Assembly (NCBI GenBank): GCA_965204245.1
Contig: CBDBED010000003.1
Location: 310,001-374,000 of the forward strand
Source of the DNA: JAAXIE01 sp965204245
GTDB lineage: Bacteria; Chloroflexota; Dehalococcoidia; Lucifugimonadales; JAAXIE01
Length of the DNA: 64,000 bases
Direction of reading: 5' to 3'
In this document: in pieces, positions 51,546-60,174 of the stretch
Numbering within the stretch: the stretch's first letter is position 1
How the letters are laid out: each line of letters begins with the position of its first letter
Translations under genes and position numbers: made by a program
Notes under the pieces: model-generated
Told to the model about the DNA's origin: nothing
Seen by the model: only the letters and a program-made list of their open reading frames with translations
Databases searched by the model: none

Positions 51546-52367
51546 CTACACCACACCCAGTATAGCTTGATAATAGACGAGGGGTATTGTCAAAACAAGC
51601 GAATCAAGGCGGTCTAACAGGCCTCCATGGCCCGGCAGTAGGCTACCTGCGTCCTTGGCCCCCGCGGACCTCTTCAGTCGGGATTCCAACAGGTCTCCCA
51701 CTTGTCCCACAACCCCCACGCCTGCTGCGACGGCGACAGCAGGCCAAAAGGGGAGGTCCGAAAATCCCTGCAAGGTTGATAGCGCGGCTATTCCTGCGCC
51801 TGCTCCCACAGCGGATAGGAACCCTCCTGCGGCTCCTTCCCATGTCTTGCCGGGGCTGATGTTTGGGGCCATACGGCGGCGGCCTATTGCGCGCCCGACA
51901 AAGAAGGCACCGGTGTCGGTGGCAAAGGTGGTCAACAGGGCGAACAGCAGCCATTCAAGTCCGGGCAGTTCAGGGGCTTCCCTCAGGGCCACGGCGTGGG
52001 CCACTAGGAAAGCGGCATACACTGGTCCAAAGGCGAGCCGCACGTGCGCTGCCAAGTGCGAAGGTTTCCACAACGTCCATAACCCGGCTCCAACCGCACC
52101 GCCGCCCAAGGCGAGGTAGAGGGGCAGCGGCAGGCCTGCAACGTCCCACAATGACGCTAGGTGCGCACCAGCGACGAGGGCCACGGCCCAGAGAGCTCCG
52201 TAGGCCAAGGCTATGCGCTCGCCCTCCGGGGCGAACATGCGGTGGTATTCCACCCAAGCCAGTGCGGCAGCAAGGGCGACACCGACGGTGAGGTAGTAGG
52301 AGCCAGCCCATACCAAGGCGAGCAGGATGGGGAGGCCGATGGTGGCCGTGGCTATGCGCCGGGCCAA
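51546..52367 (-). CDS. cdsA: Phosphatidate cytidylyltransferase
   Basis: CdsA makes CDP-diacylglycerol. It is a 273-residue membrane protein with several hydrophobic segments. The signature is 'SRLKRSAGAKDAGSLLPGHG' followed by 'GLLDRLDSLV', and the Lys/Asp-rich loop 'ISPGKTWEGAAGGFL' precedes it. TTG start. Lies 3 nt after uppS. Confidence 0.95.
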   Translation of the reverse strand: MARRIATATIGLPILLALVWAGSYYLTVGVALAAALAWVEYHRMFAPEGERIALAYGALWAVALVAGAHLASLWDVAGLPLPLYLALGGGAVGAGLWTLWKPSHLAAHVRLAFGPVYAAFLVAHAVALREAPELPGLEWLLFALLTTFATDTGAFFVGRAIGRRRMAPNISPGKTWEGAAGGFLSAVGAGAGIAALSTLQGFSDLPFWPAVAVAAGVGVVGQVGDLLESRLKRSAGAKDAGSLLPGHGGLLDRLDSLVLTIPLVYYQAILGVV

Positions 52368-52370
52368 AAC

Positions 52371-53114
52371 TCAGGCCCCGTTGCGAATGTTTCCGAAGCG
52401 CCTCTGGCGGCCGCTGTAGTCCTCCAATGCCTTGGCTACTTCTTCCGGGCCCAAGTCGGGCCACAGGGTGGGTGTTGGATAGTACTCGGAGTAGGCGGCC
52501 TGCCACAGGAAGAAGTTGCTCAACCGGAGTTCACCTCCGGTGCGAATGATCAGGTCAGGGTCGGGCAACTGAGAGGTATAGAGGTAGCGGGCTACGCACT
52601 CCTCGTCCAGATGCTCAGGCGAAAGGCCGTCCCGCATGATGTTCTTCAATGCTTCGACGATCTCGGCGCGCCCGCCATAGTCGAAAGCTACGCTGAGAGT
52701 AACACCCTTGTTGTGGCGGGTAAGCTCCTGGGCATCAATGATGGACTTGTTCAGTTCGGGAGAAAGCCGGTCCAAGCGGCCAAGGTGCAGGATGCGCACG
52801 TCCTGCTCGTGCAAGGCTCTGGCCTCCTGCTCTATGGACTCGCGCAGGATGCCCATGAGTCCTTCCACCTCGATAGATGGCCTGTTCCAGTTCTCGGTGG
52901 AGAAGGCATAGAGGGAGACGTATTTGACCCCGTTTTGGGCCAAGGCTTGCAGCACGGGCCGGATGTTGTCCACGCCGACGCGGTGTCCCATGAGGCGGGG
53001 GAGGCCCCGCTGCTCAGCCCAGCGTCCATTGCCGTCCATGACAATGGCGACATGCACCGGCACCCTAACGTGGTCAATGGGGGTTTCTTCAGGTGGGTGG
53101 GCCGTTTGGTCCAC
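52371..53114 (-). CDS. uppS: Isoprenyl transferase (undecaprenyl diphosphate synthase type)
   Basis: Cis-prenyltransferase that elongates FPP for cell-envelope lipid carriers. 'HVAIVMDGNGRWAEQRGLPR' contains the catalytic Asp; 'SLYAFSTENWNRP' and 'PDLIIRTGGELRLSNFFLWQ' bind IPP. 247 residues, GTG start with AAAGG just upstream inside the frr stop region. Confidence 0.96.
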   Translation of the reverse strand: MDQTAHPPEETPIDHVRVPVHVAIVMDGNGRWAEQRGLPRLMGHRVGVDNIRPVLQALAQNGVKYVSLYAFSTENWNRPSIEVEGLMGILRESIEQEARALHEQDVRILHLGRLDRLSPELNKSIIDAQELTRHNKGVTLSVAFDYGGRAEIVEALKNIMRDGLSPEHLDEECVARYLYTSQLPDPDLIIRTGGELRLSNFFLWQAAYSEYYPTPTLWPDLGPEEVAKALEDYSGRQRRFGNIRNGA

Positions 53115-53116
53115 CT

Positions 53117-53701
53117 TTAGACCTGCATGATCTCCGCCTCTTTGACGGAGGACACCTTGTCCAGTTCCCCGATGTGGGCATCGGTGGCCTTTTGCAGGCG
53201 TTCTTGGGCGCGGCGGTTCTCGTCTTGAGACAGGGACTTATCCTTTTCCATGGACCGCAGGCGCTCCAAGGCATCGCGGCGGACGTTGCGGACTGCCACC
53301 TTGGAATCCTCGACCTTTCGCTTTAAGACCCGGACGATTTCCTTACGCCGGTCTTGGGTGAGAGGAGGCACGGCAAGACGAATCACCGTACCATCGCTGG
53401 AGGGGTTGAGCCCCGTGTCGGACCGCTGCAGCCCTTTCTCGATGCTCTGCATGGCCTGCCGGTCGTAAGGCTGTACAACAATCAAGCGGGCTTCGGGGAC
53501 GGTGATGGTGGCAAGCTGGTTAAGGGGAGTGGGGGTGCCGTAATAGTCCACCATGACGCCTTCCACCAGCGAGGTGGTGGCCCGGCCGGTGCGGAGGGTG
53601 CCCACGTCCCGGCTGAGGAACTCCACTGCCTTGGTCATTCGTGAATCGGCATCGGAAAGTACGTTGTCAACTGTGGCTTCTTCATCTCGTTGGGACGACA
53701 T
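53117..53701 (-). CDS. frr: Ribosome recycling factor
   Basis: RRF splits post-termination ribosomes with EF-G. 'RTGRATTSLVEGVMVDYYGT', 'PLNQLATITVPEARLIVVQP' and 'RRKEIVRVLKRKVEDSKVAV' are diagnostic. 194 residues, about nine longer at the N-terminus than most. Its first 20 nt overlap the end of pyrH. Confidence 0.97.
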   Translation of the reverse strand: MSSQRDEEATVDNVLSDADSRMTKAVEFLSRDVGTLRTGRATTSLVEGVMVDYYGTPTPLNQLATITVPEARLIVVQPYDRQAMQSIEKGLQRSDTGLNPSSDGTVIRLAVPPLTQDRRKEIVRVLKRKVEDSKVAVRNVRRDALERLRSMEKDKSLSQDENRRAQERLQKATDAHIGELDKVSSVKEAEIMQV

Positions 53702-54431
53702 CTCGCTGCTTTTCCCCCGATATGATTGTGCCCACAGACTCTCCCTGCAGAATCCTTGCCAGATTTCCCGGCTGGAACAGGTCGAAGACTATGAGGGGCA
53801 GGTTATTGTCCATACACATGGACAGGGCTGTGCTGTCCATAACGTTCAAGCGTTTGTTGATGGCTTCCATGTAGTCAAGGGACGAGAAGCGCATGGCTTC
53901 CGGGTTGGTGTTGGGGTCGCTATCGTACACCCCGTCCACGTTGTTCTTGGCCATGAGGAGGACCTCGGCGCCGATTTCCACTGCCCGCAGGGCAGCGGCA
54001 GTGTCGGTGGTCATATAGGGGTGCCCGGTGCCGGCGGCGAAGACCACGAGGCGGCCCTTTTCCAAGTGGCGTAGGGCACGGCGCCGGATGTAAGGCTCGG
54101 CCACGGATTGTACCGGCAGGGCAGTCTGGGTGCGCACGTCCAGACCCAACTTCTCCAAGGAGTCTTGGAGGGAGAGGGCGTTGATGATGGTGGCGAGCAT
54201 GCCGGCGTAGTCGGCGGTGCCACGCTCCATGCCGTATCGTGCGGCGACGCTGCCGCGCCAGATGTTCCCGCCGCCGACAACGATGCCGACCTCAATTCCC
54301 ATGCGGGTGGCGGAGAAGACTTCACTGGCGACGTACTGAACGGAAGGGACGTCTATGCCATAGCCTTCCTTGCCCTGCAACGACTGGCCGCTGAGCTTGA
54401 GGAGCACTCGTCGGAAAACGCCTGTTGCCAC
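53682..54431 (-). CDS. pyrH: Uridylate kinase
   Basis: PyrH phosphorylates UMP. 'RRVLLKLSGQSLQGKEGYGI', 'GIVVGGGNIWRG', 'GTGHPYMTTDTAAALRAVEI' and 'DSTALSMCMDNNLPLIVFDL' are the amino-acid-kinase motifs. 249 residues, GTG start. Confidence 0.97.
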   Translation of the reverse strand: MATGVFRRVLLKLSGQSLQGKEGYGIDVPSVQYVASEVFSATRMGIEVGIVVGGGNIWRGSVAARYGMERGTADYAGMLATIINALSLQDSLEKLGLDVRTQTALPVQSVAEPYIRRRALRHLEKGRLVVFAAGTGHPYMTTDTAAALRAVEIGAEVLLMAKNNVDGVYDSDPNTNPEAMRFSSLDYMEAINKRLNVMDSTALSMCMDNNLPLIVFDLFQPGNLARILQGESVGTIISGEKQRDVVPTR

Positions 54432-54491
54432 AGCGGGCCCTTCCCCCCTCGGTACTGTCGGTCTCAGTAGGGTCGGTCGTTAGTGCCGGTG

Positions 54492-54995
54492 TCAGTCGCC
54501 TATGGCGTACCTAGTGAACCGCCGTACACGGATATTCTCGCCCACCTTGGCCATCATGTTCTGAACCACCTCCCGCACGGTGCTGGAGGGGTCTTTGATG
54601 AAAGGCTGGTGCATGAGGGAGACGACCTCGGGCGGGCCTTGGACTTCTCCTTCAACCGCTTCCAAGTCGGGGTAGAGAGGGGCCATGGCAGCTACCTGCA
54701 TGGCCAGGTCGTGGGCCAATTGCCTGAAGTCGTCCGTGCGGGCAACGAAGTCGGTCTCGCAGTTAAGCTCCAGGACTGCGCCCAAGCGTCCGCCACTGTG
54801 GATGTAGGCTTCGACCAAGCCCTCGCGGGTGTCCCGCTGGGTCTTCTTCATGGCGTCCGCTAGGCCCTTTTCTCGCAGCAGTTCCTCGGCCTTCTGGGTG
54901 TTCCCTTGGGTTTCCTCCAAGGCTCTCTTGCAGTCCATGACGCCCGCGCCGGTCTGCTCGCGCAGGGCTCGAACCATGTCAGTTGTTACTTCCAA
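54492..54995 (-). CDS. tsf: Elongation factor Ts, short form
   Basis: EF-Ts recycles EF-Tu. 'MVRALREQTGAGVMDCKRAL' (UBA-like domain), then 'LELNCETDFVARTDDFRQLA' (the Thr-Asp-Phe-Val core contacting EF-Tu). Only 167 residues, lacking the second subdomain and coiled coil of the E. coli protein (283), a form known from Thermus-like and Chloroflexota lineages. TTG start with GGAAGG upstream. Confidence 0.96.
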   Translation of the reverse strand: MEVTTDMVRALREQTGAGVMDCKRALEETQGNTQKAEELLREKGLADAMKKTQRDTREGLVEAYIHSGGRLGAVLELNCETDFVARTDDFRQLAHDLAMQVAAMAPLYPDLEAVEGEVQGPPEVVSLMHQPFIKDPSSTVREVVQNMMAKVGENIRVRRFTRYAIGD

Positions 54996-55058
54996 TGCAA
55001 CCTTCCGCTAATCAGGGCCGCTTCTCAGGCCGCTCATCGGGCCATTTATCAGGGCCGT

Positions 55059-55952
55059 TTAATTGGGTTCCGTTTCGTTTATCGAGGGGTCGTCGTCCGG
55101 CTCCTCGCCGGTATCCTCTTGGGCTGCCAGTTCCGCCAAGGCTGCGGCCTCAGCGTCGTAGATGGCCCTTGGCTCGAACTCTACTTCCATCTCCTCGGGT
55201 TCTTCGCCCTCGCCCTCTTCGACCATCATCGCTTCGCGCTGCCGCTTGCCCTCGATGACCGCGTCGGCGATGCGACCAGCCATCAAGCGGATGGAGCGTA
55301 TGGCGTCATCGTTGCCGGGGATGGCGTGGTCGACGAGCATGGGGTCGCAATCGGTGTCGACGAGGCCCACGATGGAGACGCCGGTGCGCCGGGCTTCGGC
55401 CACGCAATTCTTTTCCATGCCCAAGTCGACTACGAACATGGCCTCGGGGACCTTGTCCATTTCCTTCAGGCCATCATAGTAGCGGTGGAGCTTGTTGAGG
55501 GTCTCGTCGAGTTTCAGGGCCTCTTTGCGGGGCAACCTGCGGAAATAGCCCTTCTCCTTCTTCTCCTCCAAGTCGCGGAGGTACATGACCCGTGAGTGGA
55601 TGACCTCGAAGTTGGTGAGGGAGCCGCCCAGCCATCGCTGGTTGACGTAAGGCATGCCACAGCGGCTGGCTTCCTGCTGCATGGCATCCTGGGCCTGTCG
55701 CTTGGTGCCCACGAAGATGATGTCGCCGCCGTCGGCTACCAACTGGGTGACGGCCTTGCAGGCCTCGTTGAGCATGACCAAGGTCTGCTGAAGGTCGATG
55801 ATGTGGATGCCGTTGCGCTGGGTGAAGATGTACCGCTTCATGCGGGGGTTCCAACGCCGGGTCTGGTGACCGAAGTGTACGCCAGCCTCGAGCAACGCCT
55901 TCATGGTGATGGGCTCGCGCTGCTGTGGAGGGCGCTCTGCCGTTTGTAGCAT
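55059..55952 (-). CDS. rpsB: 30S ribosomal protein S2 with acidic tail
   Basis: 'LLEAGVHFGHQTRRWNPRMK', 'IFVGTKRQAQDAMQQEASRC' and 'RWLGGSLTNFEVIHSRVMYL' identify S2. The core ends near residue 235; the remaining 60 residues are acidic ('EEGEGEEPEEMEVEFEPR', 'EDTGEEPDDDPS'). 297 residues. First gene of the cluster ending at proS. Confidence 0.96.
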   Translation of the reverse strand: MLQTAERPPQQREPITMKALLEAGVHFGHQTRRWNPRMKRYIFTQRNGIHIIDLQQTLVMLNEACKAVTQLVADGGDIIFVGTKRQAQDAMQQEASRCGMPYVNQRWLGGSLTNFEVIHSRVMYLRDLEEKKEKGYFRRLPRKEALKLDETLNKLHRYYDGLKEMDKVPEAMFVVDLGMEKNCVAEARRTGVSIVGLVDTDCDPMLVDHAIPGNDDAIRSIRLMAGRIADAVIEGKRQREAMMVEEGEGEEPEEMEVEFEPRAIYDAEAAALAELAAQEDTGEEPDDDPSINETEPN

Positions 55953-55989
55953 GTAACCTGCCTTCCCTTATTTCAGTGAGAGGTCGTGA

Positions 55990-56300
55990 GATCGTACTCG
56001 CTTGACCGCGATTGCGGCCAGATACACGAGATGCTATTGGAAGGGAGTATAGCACGCGCGTTTTCGGGGGGGCAACCGCGGGCTGGGAGATGTCACAATG
56101 TCACACGGTTTATAGCTAAAATATTTTTTTCGTATCTGAGAATTGTGACATTTGTGACATTTTCCTAGCTGGCCAGATACGGAAATGGTGTGACATTTTT
56201 TCGTATCTGGGGATGTCACAGGTTCCACAGAATTGTGACATTTGTGACATTTTCGTATCTGGGCGGGATGCCACACTGTGACATTTTTGACGGGGTCGTT
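55990..56300 (+). repeat. Intergenic repeats: TGTGACATTT and CGTATCTG motifs
   Basis: Inside the 636-bp gap between rpsB and the LLM gene. CGTATCTGAG at 56131, CGTATCTGGG at 56202 and 56254, the inverse CCAGATACG at 56173-56181 and a partial copy near 56018. A perfect 26-bp direct repeat (56139-56164 and 56229-56254, 90 bp apart) contains two TGTGACAT units. Further GTGACA/TGTCAC copies lie at about 56092, 56099, 56189, 56214 and 56276. From 56300 to 56588 nothing else is seen apart from the LLM gene's own promoter. Confidence 0.8.
56046..56054 (-). promoter_or_regulatory. Extended -10 promoter of the rpsB-tsf cluster
   Basis: On the - strand TGC-TATACT (56054-56046), 94 nt before rpsB. No good -35 at 17 nt (TGCCCC), consistent with an extended -10 type. 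Confidence 0.5.
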
Positions 56301-56547
56301 TGGGGGGGCGATTTGGGCCCTTCGACTCGGCCCAGGACAGGCCCTTCGACCACACTCAGGGCGAACGGGGAGCGGGTTGGGGGGTTGCCGAGGGATATGT
56401 TCGGCACGTTCATCATCATGGGGATATGGTACATTAGTTCGGAGAGATTGGCAAGGAGTGGAGTGACAGGGGTCAGTTGCGGTGCGTGGCGGTCGGGTTG
56501 AGGTCGGCGGGGATGGGGCGAACGGAAAATGAATGGTCGGCTGGCCA

Positions 56548-56556
56548 TGCTATGCT
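56548..56556 (+). promoter_or_regulatory. Candidate extended -10 promoter of the LLM gene
   Basis: TGC-TATGCT at 56548-56556, 32 nt before the ATG at 56589, with GGAGGG as ribosome site between. Confidence 0.4.
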
Positions 56557-56588
56557 CTGGCTTTGTGCTCGACTGAAGTGGAGGGTCT

Positions 56589-57497
56589 ATGAAGTTCGGA
56601 GTCACTTTCCCCAATAGCTGGGGCATCGAGGACCGCAGCATACTGTTCGCCTTGGGCACCAAGGCGGAGGAGTTGGGTTACGACTCCCTCTGGACGAGTG
56701 AGCATGTGTTCAACGTGTCCTATGTGGGCACCCGGCTGGGGGATGCGCCCTACTATGACTCGCTGCTGTCTCTGACTTACTTGGCTGCCGTGACCAACCG
56801 GGTGCGGCTGGGCACCTCGGTTCTGGTGCTGCCGTACCACCACCCGGTGACCCTCGCCAAACGGCTTGCCACCCTCGATGTGTTTTCTGGCGGGCGCTTG
56901 TCGGTGGGCATCGGGGCGGGTGTCATCAGGGAGGAGTTTGAAGCCTTGGGGGCTGATTTCGAGCAGCGCGGGGCGGTGACCGATGAGTCCATCCGAGCGA
57001 TGAAGGCGTTGTGGGCCGAGGAGCTTCCTGAGTTTCATGGCGAGCATTACGACTTCTCCGGGATGGTGTTCTCGCCCAAGCCGTTGCAGAAGCCACACCC
57101 GCCGATATATGTGGGTGGGGACAGCCGTCCTGCGATACGCCGGGCGGCGCGGGAGGCCGATGTGTGGCATCCGACGTCCATCGGGGCTGAGGACTTGCGG
57201 GCGGGGATGGAGTACCTGCGAGAACAGGCGCGGCTCTTGGGGCGGGACGCTGAGGGCATTGGGATGTCGGTGCGCCTTGACTTGGACTTCCCTTCACTGG
57301 GCGGCCCGCGCACTGCACCACGTCATCCCCGTCCAGCCTTGTCGGGCACTTTTGGGGAGGTGGTGGAGCAGGTGCGGGCGTATGAGGAGGTTGGGGTGGG
57401 TGAGATTCTGCTGGCCACCAACAGCCGGGATGCGTCGATCATCGGGGAAACCGTGGAGATGTTCGCGCGGGAGGTGATGCCGGTCTTCAGCAGCTAG
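56589..57497 (+). CDS. LLM class flavin/F420-dependent oxidoreductase
   Basis: A complete 302-residue member: 'MKFGVTFPNSWGIEDRS', 'LGYDSLWTSEHVF', 'RVRLGTSVLVLPYHHPVTLA', 'LSVGIGAGVIREEFEALG' and 'PHPPIYVGGDSRPAIRRAA'. The TIGR03619-like F420 group often has this pattern, so F420 use is plausible but FMN cannot be excluded. The best comparison within the window is the truncated gene at 1-825. Single gene with its own promoter; the next gene is convergent. Confidence 0.9.
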   Translation: MKFGVTFPNSWGIEDRSILFALGTKAEELGYDSLWTSEHVFNVSYVGTRLGDAPYYDSLLSLTYLAAVTNRVRLGTSVLVLPYHHPVTLAKRLATLDVFSGGRLSVGIGAGVIREEFEALGADFEQRGAVTDESIRAMKALWAEELPEFHGEHYDFSGMVFSPKPLQKPHPPIYVGGDSRPAIRRAAREADVWHPTSIGAEDLRAGMEYLREQARLLGRDAEGIGMSVRLDLDFPSLGGPRTAPRHPRPALSGTFGEVVEQVRAYEEVGVGEILLATNSRDASIIGETVEMFAREVMPVFSS

Positions 57498-57509
57498 GGC
57501 GAGGCTGGA

Positions 57510-58217
57510 CTAAGCAGAGGTTGCCTTGATGTGCTCCTCCGCTTCGCGGAGGTCCTTGAAGGAGTCGACGCTGCTCCAGTAGCCACGGTAGCGGAGGGCT
57601 GAGAGTTGGCCCTGTTCCGCAAGTGCGGGGAAGGTTTCGGTTTCGTGGTCGCCCAAGGCGGGCAGAAGAGGCTCGATGTCACGGCGCATGACGTAGATGC
57701 CCGCATTTATCCAGTAGGGCAATTCGATCTTTTCGCGGAATCCCGTCACGCCGTCTGCATCGTTGAGGTCGACGACGCCGTAGGGGCTGCGGAAGGGGAC
57801 CACGGTGATGGTTGCCATGTGCTGGGGGTTGGCGGCTGCTGTCTGCCGGTAGCTGCTGAGGAGGCTGGTCAAGGGGAGGTCGGTGACTATGTCGCCGTTG
57901 GTAACGATGAGAGGCTCGTCGCCACCGGGGATGCTGGACAGGCCCTGGCGAATGGCCCCGCCCCTACCCAAGGGCGAGTCTTCGATGCTGTAGTGAGCCC
58001 TGAAGCCGTGGGCTGCGCCGTCCTGAAAGTGGTCCTGAATCGCCTGCCAGCAGTATCCGGCTAGGAAGACGATATCGGTCACTCCGGCTGCGGCCAGCCA
58101 TTCGGCTTGTCGCTGGAGGATGGGCTTGCCCTGCACGGGGACCATGGGTTTGGGCAGGTTGTCGGTGAGGGGCCTGAGCCTCTCACCACGACCTCCTGAC
58201 AGTACCAAAGCATACAT
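57510..58217 (-). CDS. Sugar-phosphate nucleotidyltransferase family protein
   Basis: A 235-residue NTP_transferase. 'ALVLSGGRGERLRPLTDNLP' is the nucleotide-binding G-G-x-G-x-R-L signature with 'KPMVPVQGKPIL'; 'PLIVTNGDIVTDLPL' supplies the metal aspartate. It likely activates a hexose 1-phosphate for cell-surface glycan synthesis; substrate unknown. Last gene of a - strand group after phoU (6-nt gap). Confidence 0.88.
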   Translation of the reverse strand: MYALVLSGGRGERLRPLTDNLPKPMVPVQGKPILQRQAEWLAAAGVTDIVFLAGYCWQAIQDHFQDGAAHGFRAHYSIEDSPLGRGGAIRQGLSSIPGGDEPLIVTNGDIVTDLPLTSLLSSYRQTAAANPQHMATITVVPFRSPYGVVDLNDADGVTGFREKIELPYWINAGIYVMRRDIEPLLPALGDHETETFPALAEQGQLSALRYRGYWSSVDSFKDLREAEEHIKATSA

Positions 58218-58223
58218 ACGGTG

Positions 58224-58913
58224 CTATTGGCCCTTATGCTTGTGGATGTTGACCTCGGCCATCCTGCCGGTGACCAGGTATAGGACCCGCTCCGCGATGT
58301 TGGTGGCGCGGTCTGCCACCCTCTCCAAGTCGTGGGATACCCATAGCAGGTAGGTTGCCCGCTGGATGCTCTGGGGGTCCCGGAGCATGAAGAGTATCAA
58401 CTCGTGGTATATCTGGTTGTAAAGGGCATCGATTTCGTCGTCATCGGTGCCTATTTGAAGGGCGCTCACGGTATCGCGGTTCACCAGAGCTTCGAGACTG
58501 CGCCTCACCATGCTGGAGGCCTTCTCACCCATTCGGGGGATGTCGATCAGGGGCTTCAGGGGTGGCTCCTCACCCATCATCACGCTGATTCTGGCGATGC
58601 CTTCGGCGTAATCGCCTATCCTCTCCAGTTCGCTGTCGATGTGGAGGATGGCCGTAATCAAGCGTAGGTCGCGGGCTACCGGCTGGTGGGTAGCGATGAT
58701 GTCGATGCACTGGTCTTCAATCTCGAACCGCTTGGCATCGATGTAGTCGTCTTCAGCAATTACCTGCCGGGACTCTTCCAAGTCTCTCTCGGCCAGAGCG
58801 TGCAGTGACCTTGCGATTGCTTTTTCCACCATACGACCTAAGTCGACGAGGTCCTGCTCGAGGTCACGCAGGCGGCGATCCAAATCGGCTCGTGGCGCTG
58901 CCCTCTCTGCCAT
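58224..58913 (-). CDS. phoU: Phosphate signaling protein PhoU
   Basis: A 229-residue all-helical protein with two PhoU repeats: 'DLGRMVEKAIARSLHALAER' and 'MGEKASSMVRRSLEALVNRD' each followed by the E/D-rich metal sites 'DDYIDAKRFEIEDQCIDI' and 'DDEIDALYNQIYHELI'. It links Pst uptake to PhoR/PhoB signalling. AAAGGTGG precedes the ATG. 50 nt after pstB. Confidence 0.95.
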   Translation of the reverse strand: MAERAAPRADLDRRLRDLEQDLVDLGRMVEKAIARSLHALAERDLEESRQVIAEDDYIDAKRFEIEDQCIDIIATHQPVARDLRLITAILHIDSELERIGDYAEGIARISVMMGEEPPLKPLIDIPRMGEKASSMVRRSLEALVNRDTVSALQIGTDDDEIDALYNQIYHELILFMLRDPQSIQRATYLLWVSHDLERVADRATNIAERVLYLVTGRMAEVNIHKHKGQ

Positions 58914-58963
58914 ATTCCACCTTTCTTGTCAGCCGTAGAGCCTCGTCAGCCGTAGGGCCTCAA

Positions 58964-59785
58964 TTAGCCGAAGCGGCCAGTGATGTAAGCCTCGGTGCGT
59001 TCGTCCTTGGGGTTAGTGAACAGTTGCCTGGTGCGGCCCTGTTCCACCAGAAAACCGGCACGGCTCTCGTTCATATGGAGGAAGGCAGTCTGGTCGGATA
59101 CCCGGGCAGCCTGCTGCATGTTGTGGGTGACGATGACGATGGTGTAGTCCTGGGCCAAGTTGCGCATCAACTCTTCAATGGCAAGGGTGGCGATGGGATC
59201 GAGGGCGGAGCAGGGCTCGTCCATCAGTATGACTTCCGGCTGTACTGCCAAGGCGCGTGCGATGCAGAGGCGTTGCTGCTGACCGCCGGACAGGGCAAGA
59301 CCGGGATGCCTCAAACGGTCTTTCACCTCGTCCCAGAGGGCTGCCTGCTGCAGGGCCCACTCCACGAGATCGGCGAGTTGGCCTGTATAGCCGTTGATGC
59401 GTGGCCCGAAAGCCACGTTGTCGAAGATGGACTTGGGGAAGGGGTTTGGTCGCTGGAATACCATGCCGATGCGGAACCGGGTCTCGGTTGGGTCCACTCC
59501 TGAGGCGTAGATGTCTTCGTTCTTGAAGAGGACTTTGCCCTCGGTACGGACGCCGGGTATGAGGTCGTTCATGCGGTTGAACACGCGTAGCAGGGTGCTC
59601 TTCCCGGAACCCGACGGTCCGATGATGGCCGTGACCTCCCGCTCGTGCACTTCCATGGTGATCTTGCTCAAGGCTTGAAACGTGCCGTAATGGACGCTCA
59701 AGTCAACGGTACGCAGTTCGGCCGAAGACAGGGAGTCTTCAGACCCAGGCCCAGCCTGCTGCTCCCGGGTGGCGGCTACGTCCAA
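58964..59785 (-). CDS. pstB: Phosphate ABC transporter ATP-binding protein
   Basis: PstB powers high-affinity phosphate import. 'AIIGPSGSGKSTLLRVFNRM' (Walker A), 'MVFQRPNPFPKSIFDNVAFG' (Q-loop, Pst-specific), 'LALSGGQQQRLCIARALAV' (signature) and 'VILMDEPCSALDPIATLAIE' (Walker B). 273 residues from TTG; AGGGG lies upstream. pstS, pstC and pstA are not next to it, so the transporter is completed elsewhere. Confidence 0.95.
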   Translation of the reverse strand: MDVAATREQQAGPGSEDSLSSAELRTVDLSVHYGTFQALSKITMEVHEREVTAIIGPSGSGKSTLLRVFNRMNDLIPGVRTEGKVLFKNEDIYASGVDPTETRFRIGMVFQRPNPFPKSIFDNVAFGPRINGYTGQLADLVEWALQQAALWDEVKDRLRHPGLALSGGQQQRLCIARALAVQPEVILMDEPCSALDPIATLAIEELMRNLAQDYTIVIVTHNMQQAARVSDQTAFLHMNESRAGFLVEQGRTRQLFTNPKDERTEAYITGRFG

Positions 59786-59880
59786 GGTGTGTGGCCCCTG
59801 ACTGTCGCCCCCGACTTCGATTCGCCTCTCGATGATCGCCCCCCTTCTGGGTTAAATGTGAGACCGTGAGATCCCAGCTA

Positions 59881-59889
59881 ATGATAACA
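59881..59889 (-). promoter_or_regulatory. Candidate promoter of pstB-phoU
   Basis: TGT-TATCAT on the - strand with GTTACG 17 nt upstream of the -10 (3 of 6 to TTGACA). The 389-bp gap 59786-60174 otherwise holds only this and the divergent promoter at 60033; no Pho-box-like direct repeat was recognised. Confidence 0.4.
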
Positions 59890-60032
59890 GGTGCTTCCCG
59901 CATCCGTAACGCAATTCGTAAATTTGACAGCAATCCGATGAGAGGGAAACCATGAATCCGCATCTTAAGGGGACTGCATGGGCGATGCCTGAGGCGCTCC
60001 TGTCTGTTTTGGGAGAAGGCGGTGGGAAGACA

Positions 60033-60041
60033 TGCTATGAT
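60033..60041 (+). promoter_or_regulatory. Extended -10 promoter of the OadG/OadB unit
   Basis: TGC-TATGAT, about 134 nt upstream of the OadG-like start. No clear -35. Confidence 0.4.
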
Positions 60042-60174
60042 TGCCAGACCCGTAGCGTGCGGCCATGCTCCTATGGTCTGCCTGTATGGCCGCTTGGTGT
60101 GCGGATATATCCAATCGGTCAGGCACTATTCTGGGTGGTGAGGGACTATTCTGGACTTCGATACCGGGAACGCT

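Noticed and set aside
52100..53120. A + strand open frame of about 319 codons opposite cdsA and uppS
   Set aside because: Shadow of well-recognised genes on the opposite strand, with no domain of its own.
42350..56300. Insertion sequence or transposon remnant as source of the repeats
   Set aside because: No transposase frame, terminal inverted repeats or target duplications were seen at the repeat regions.
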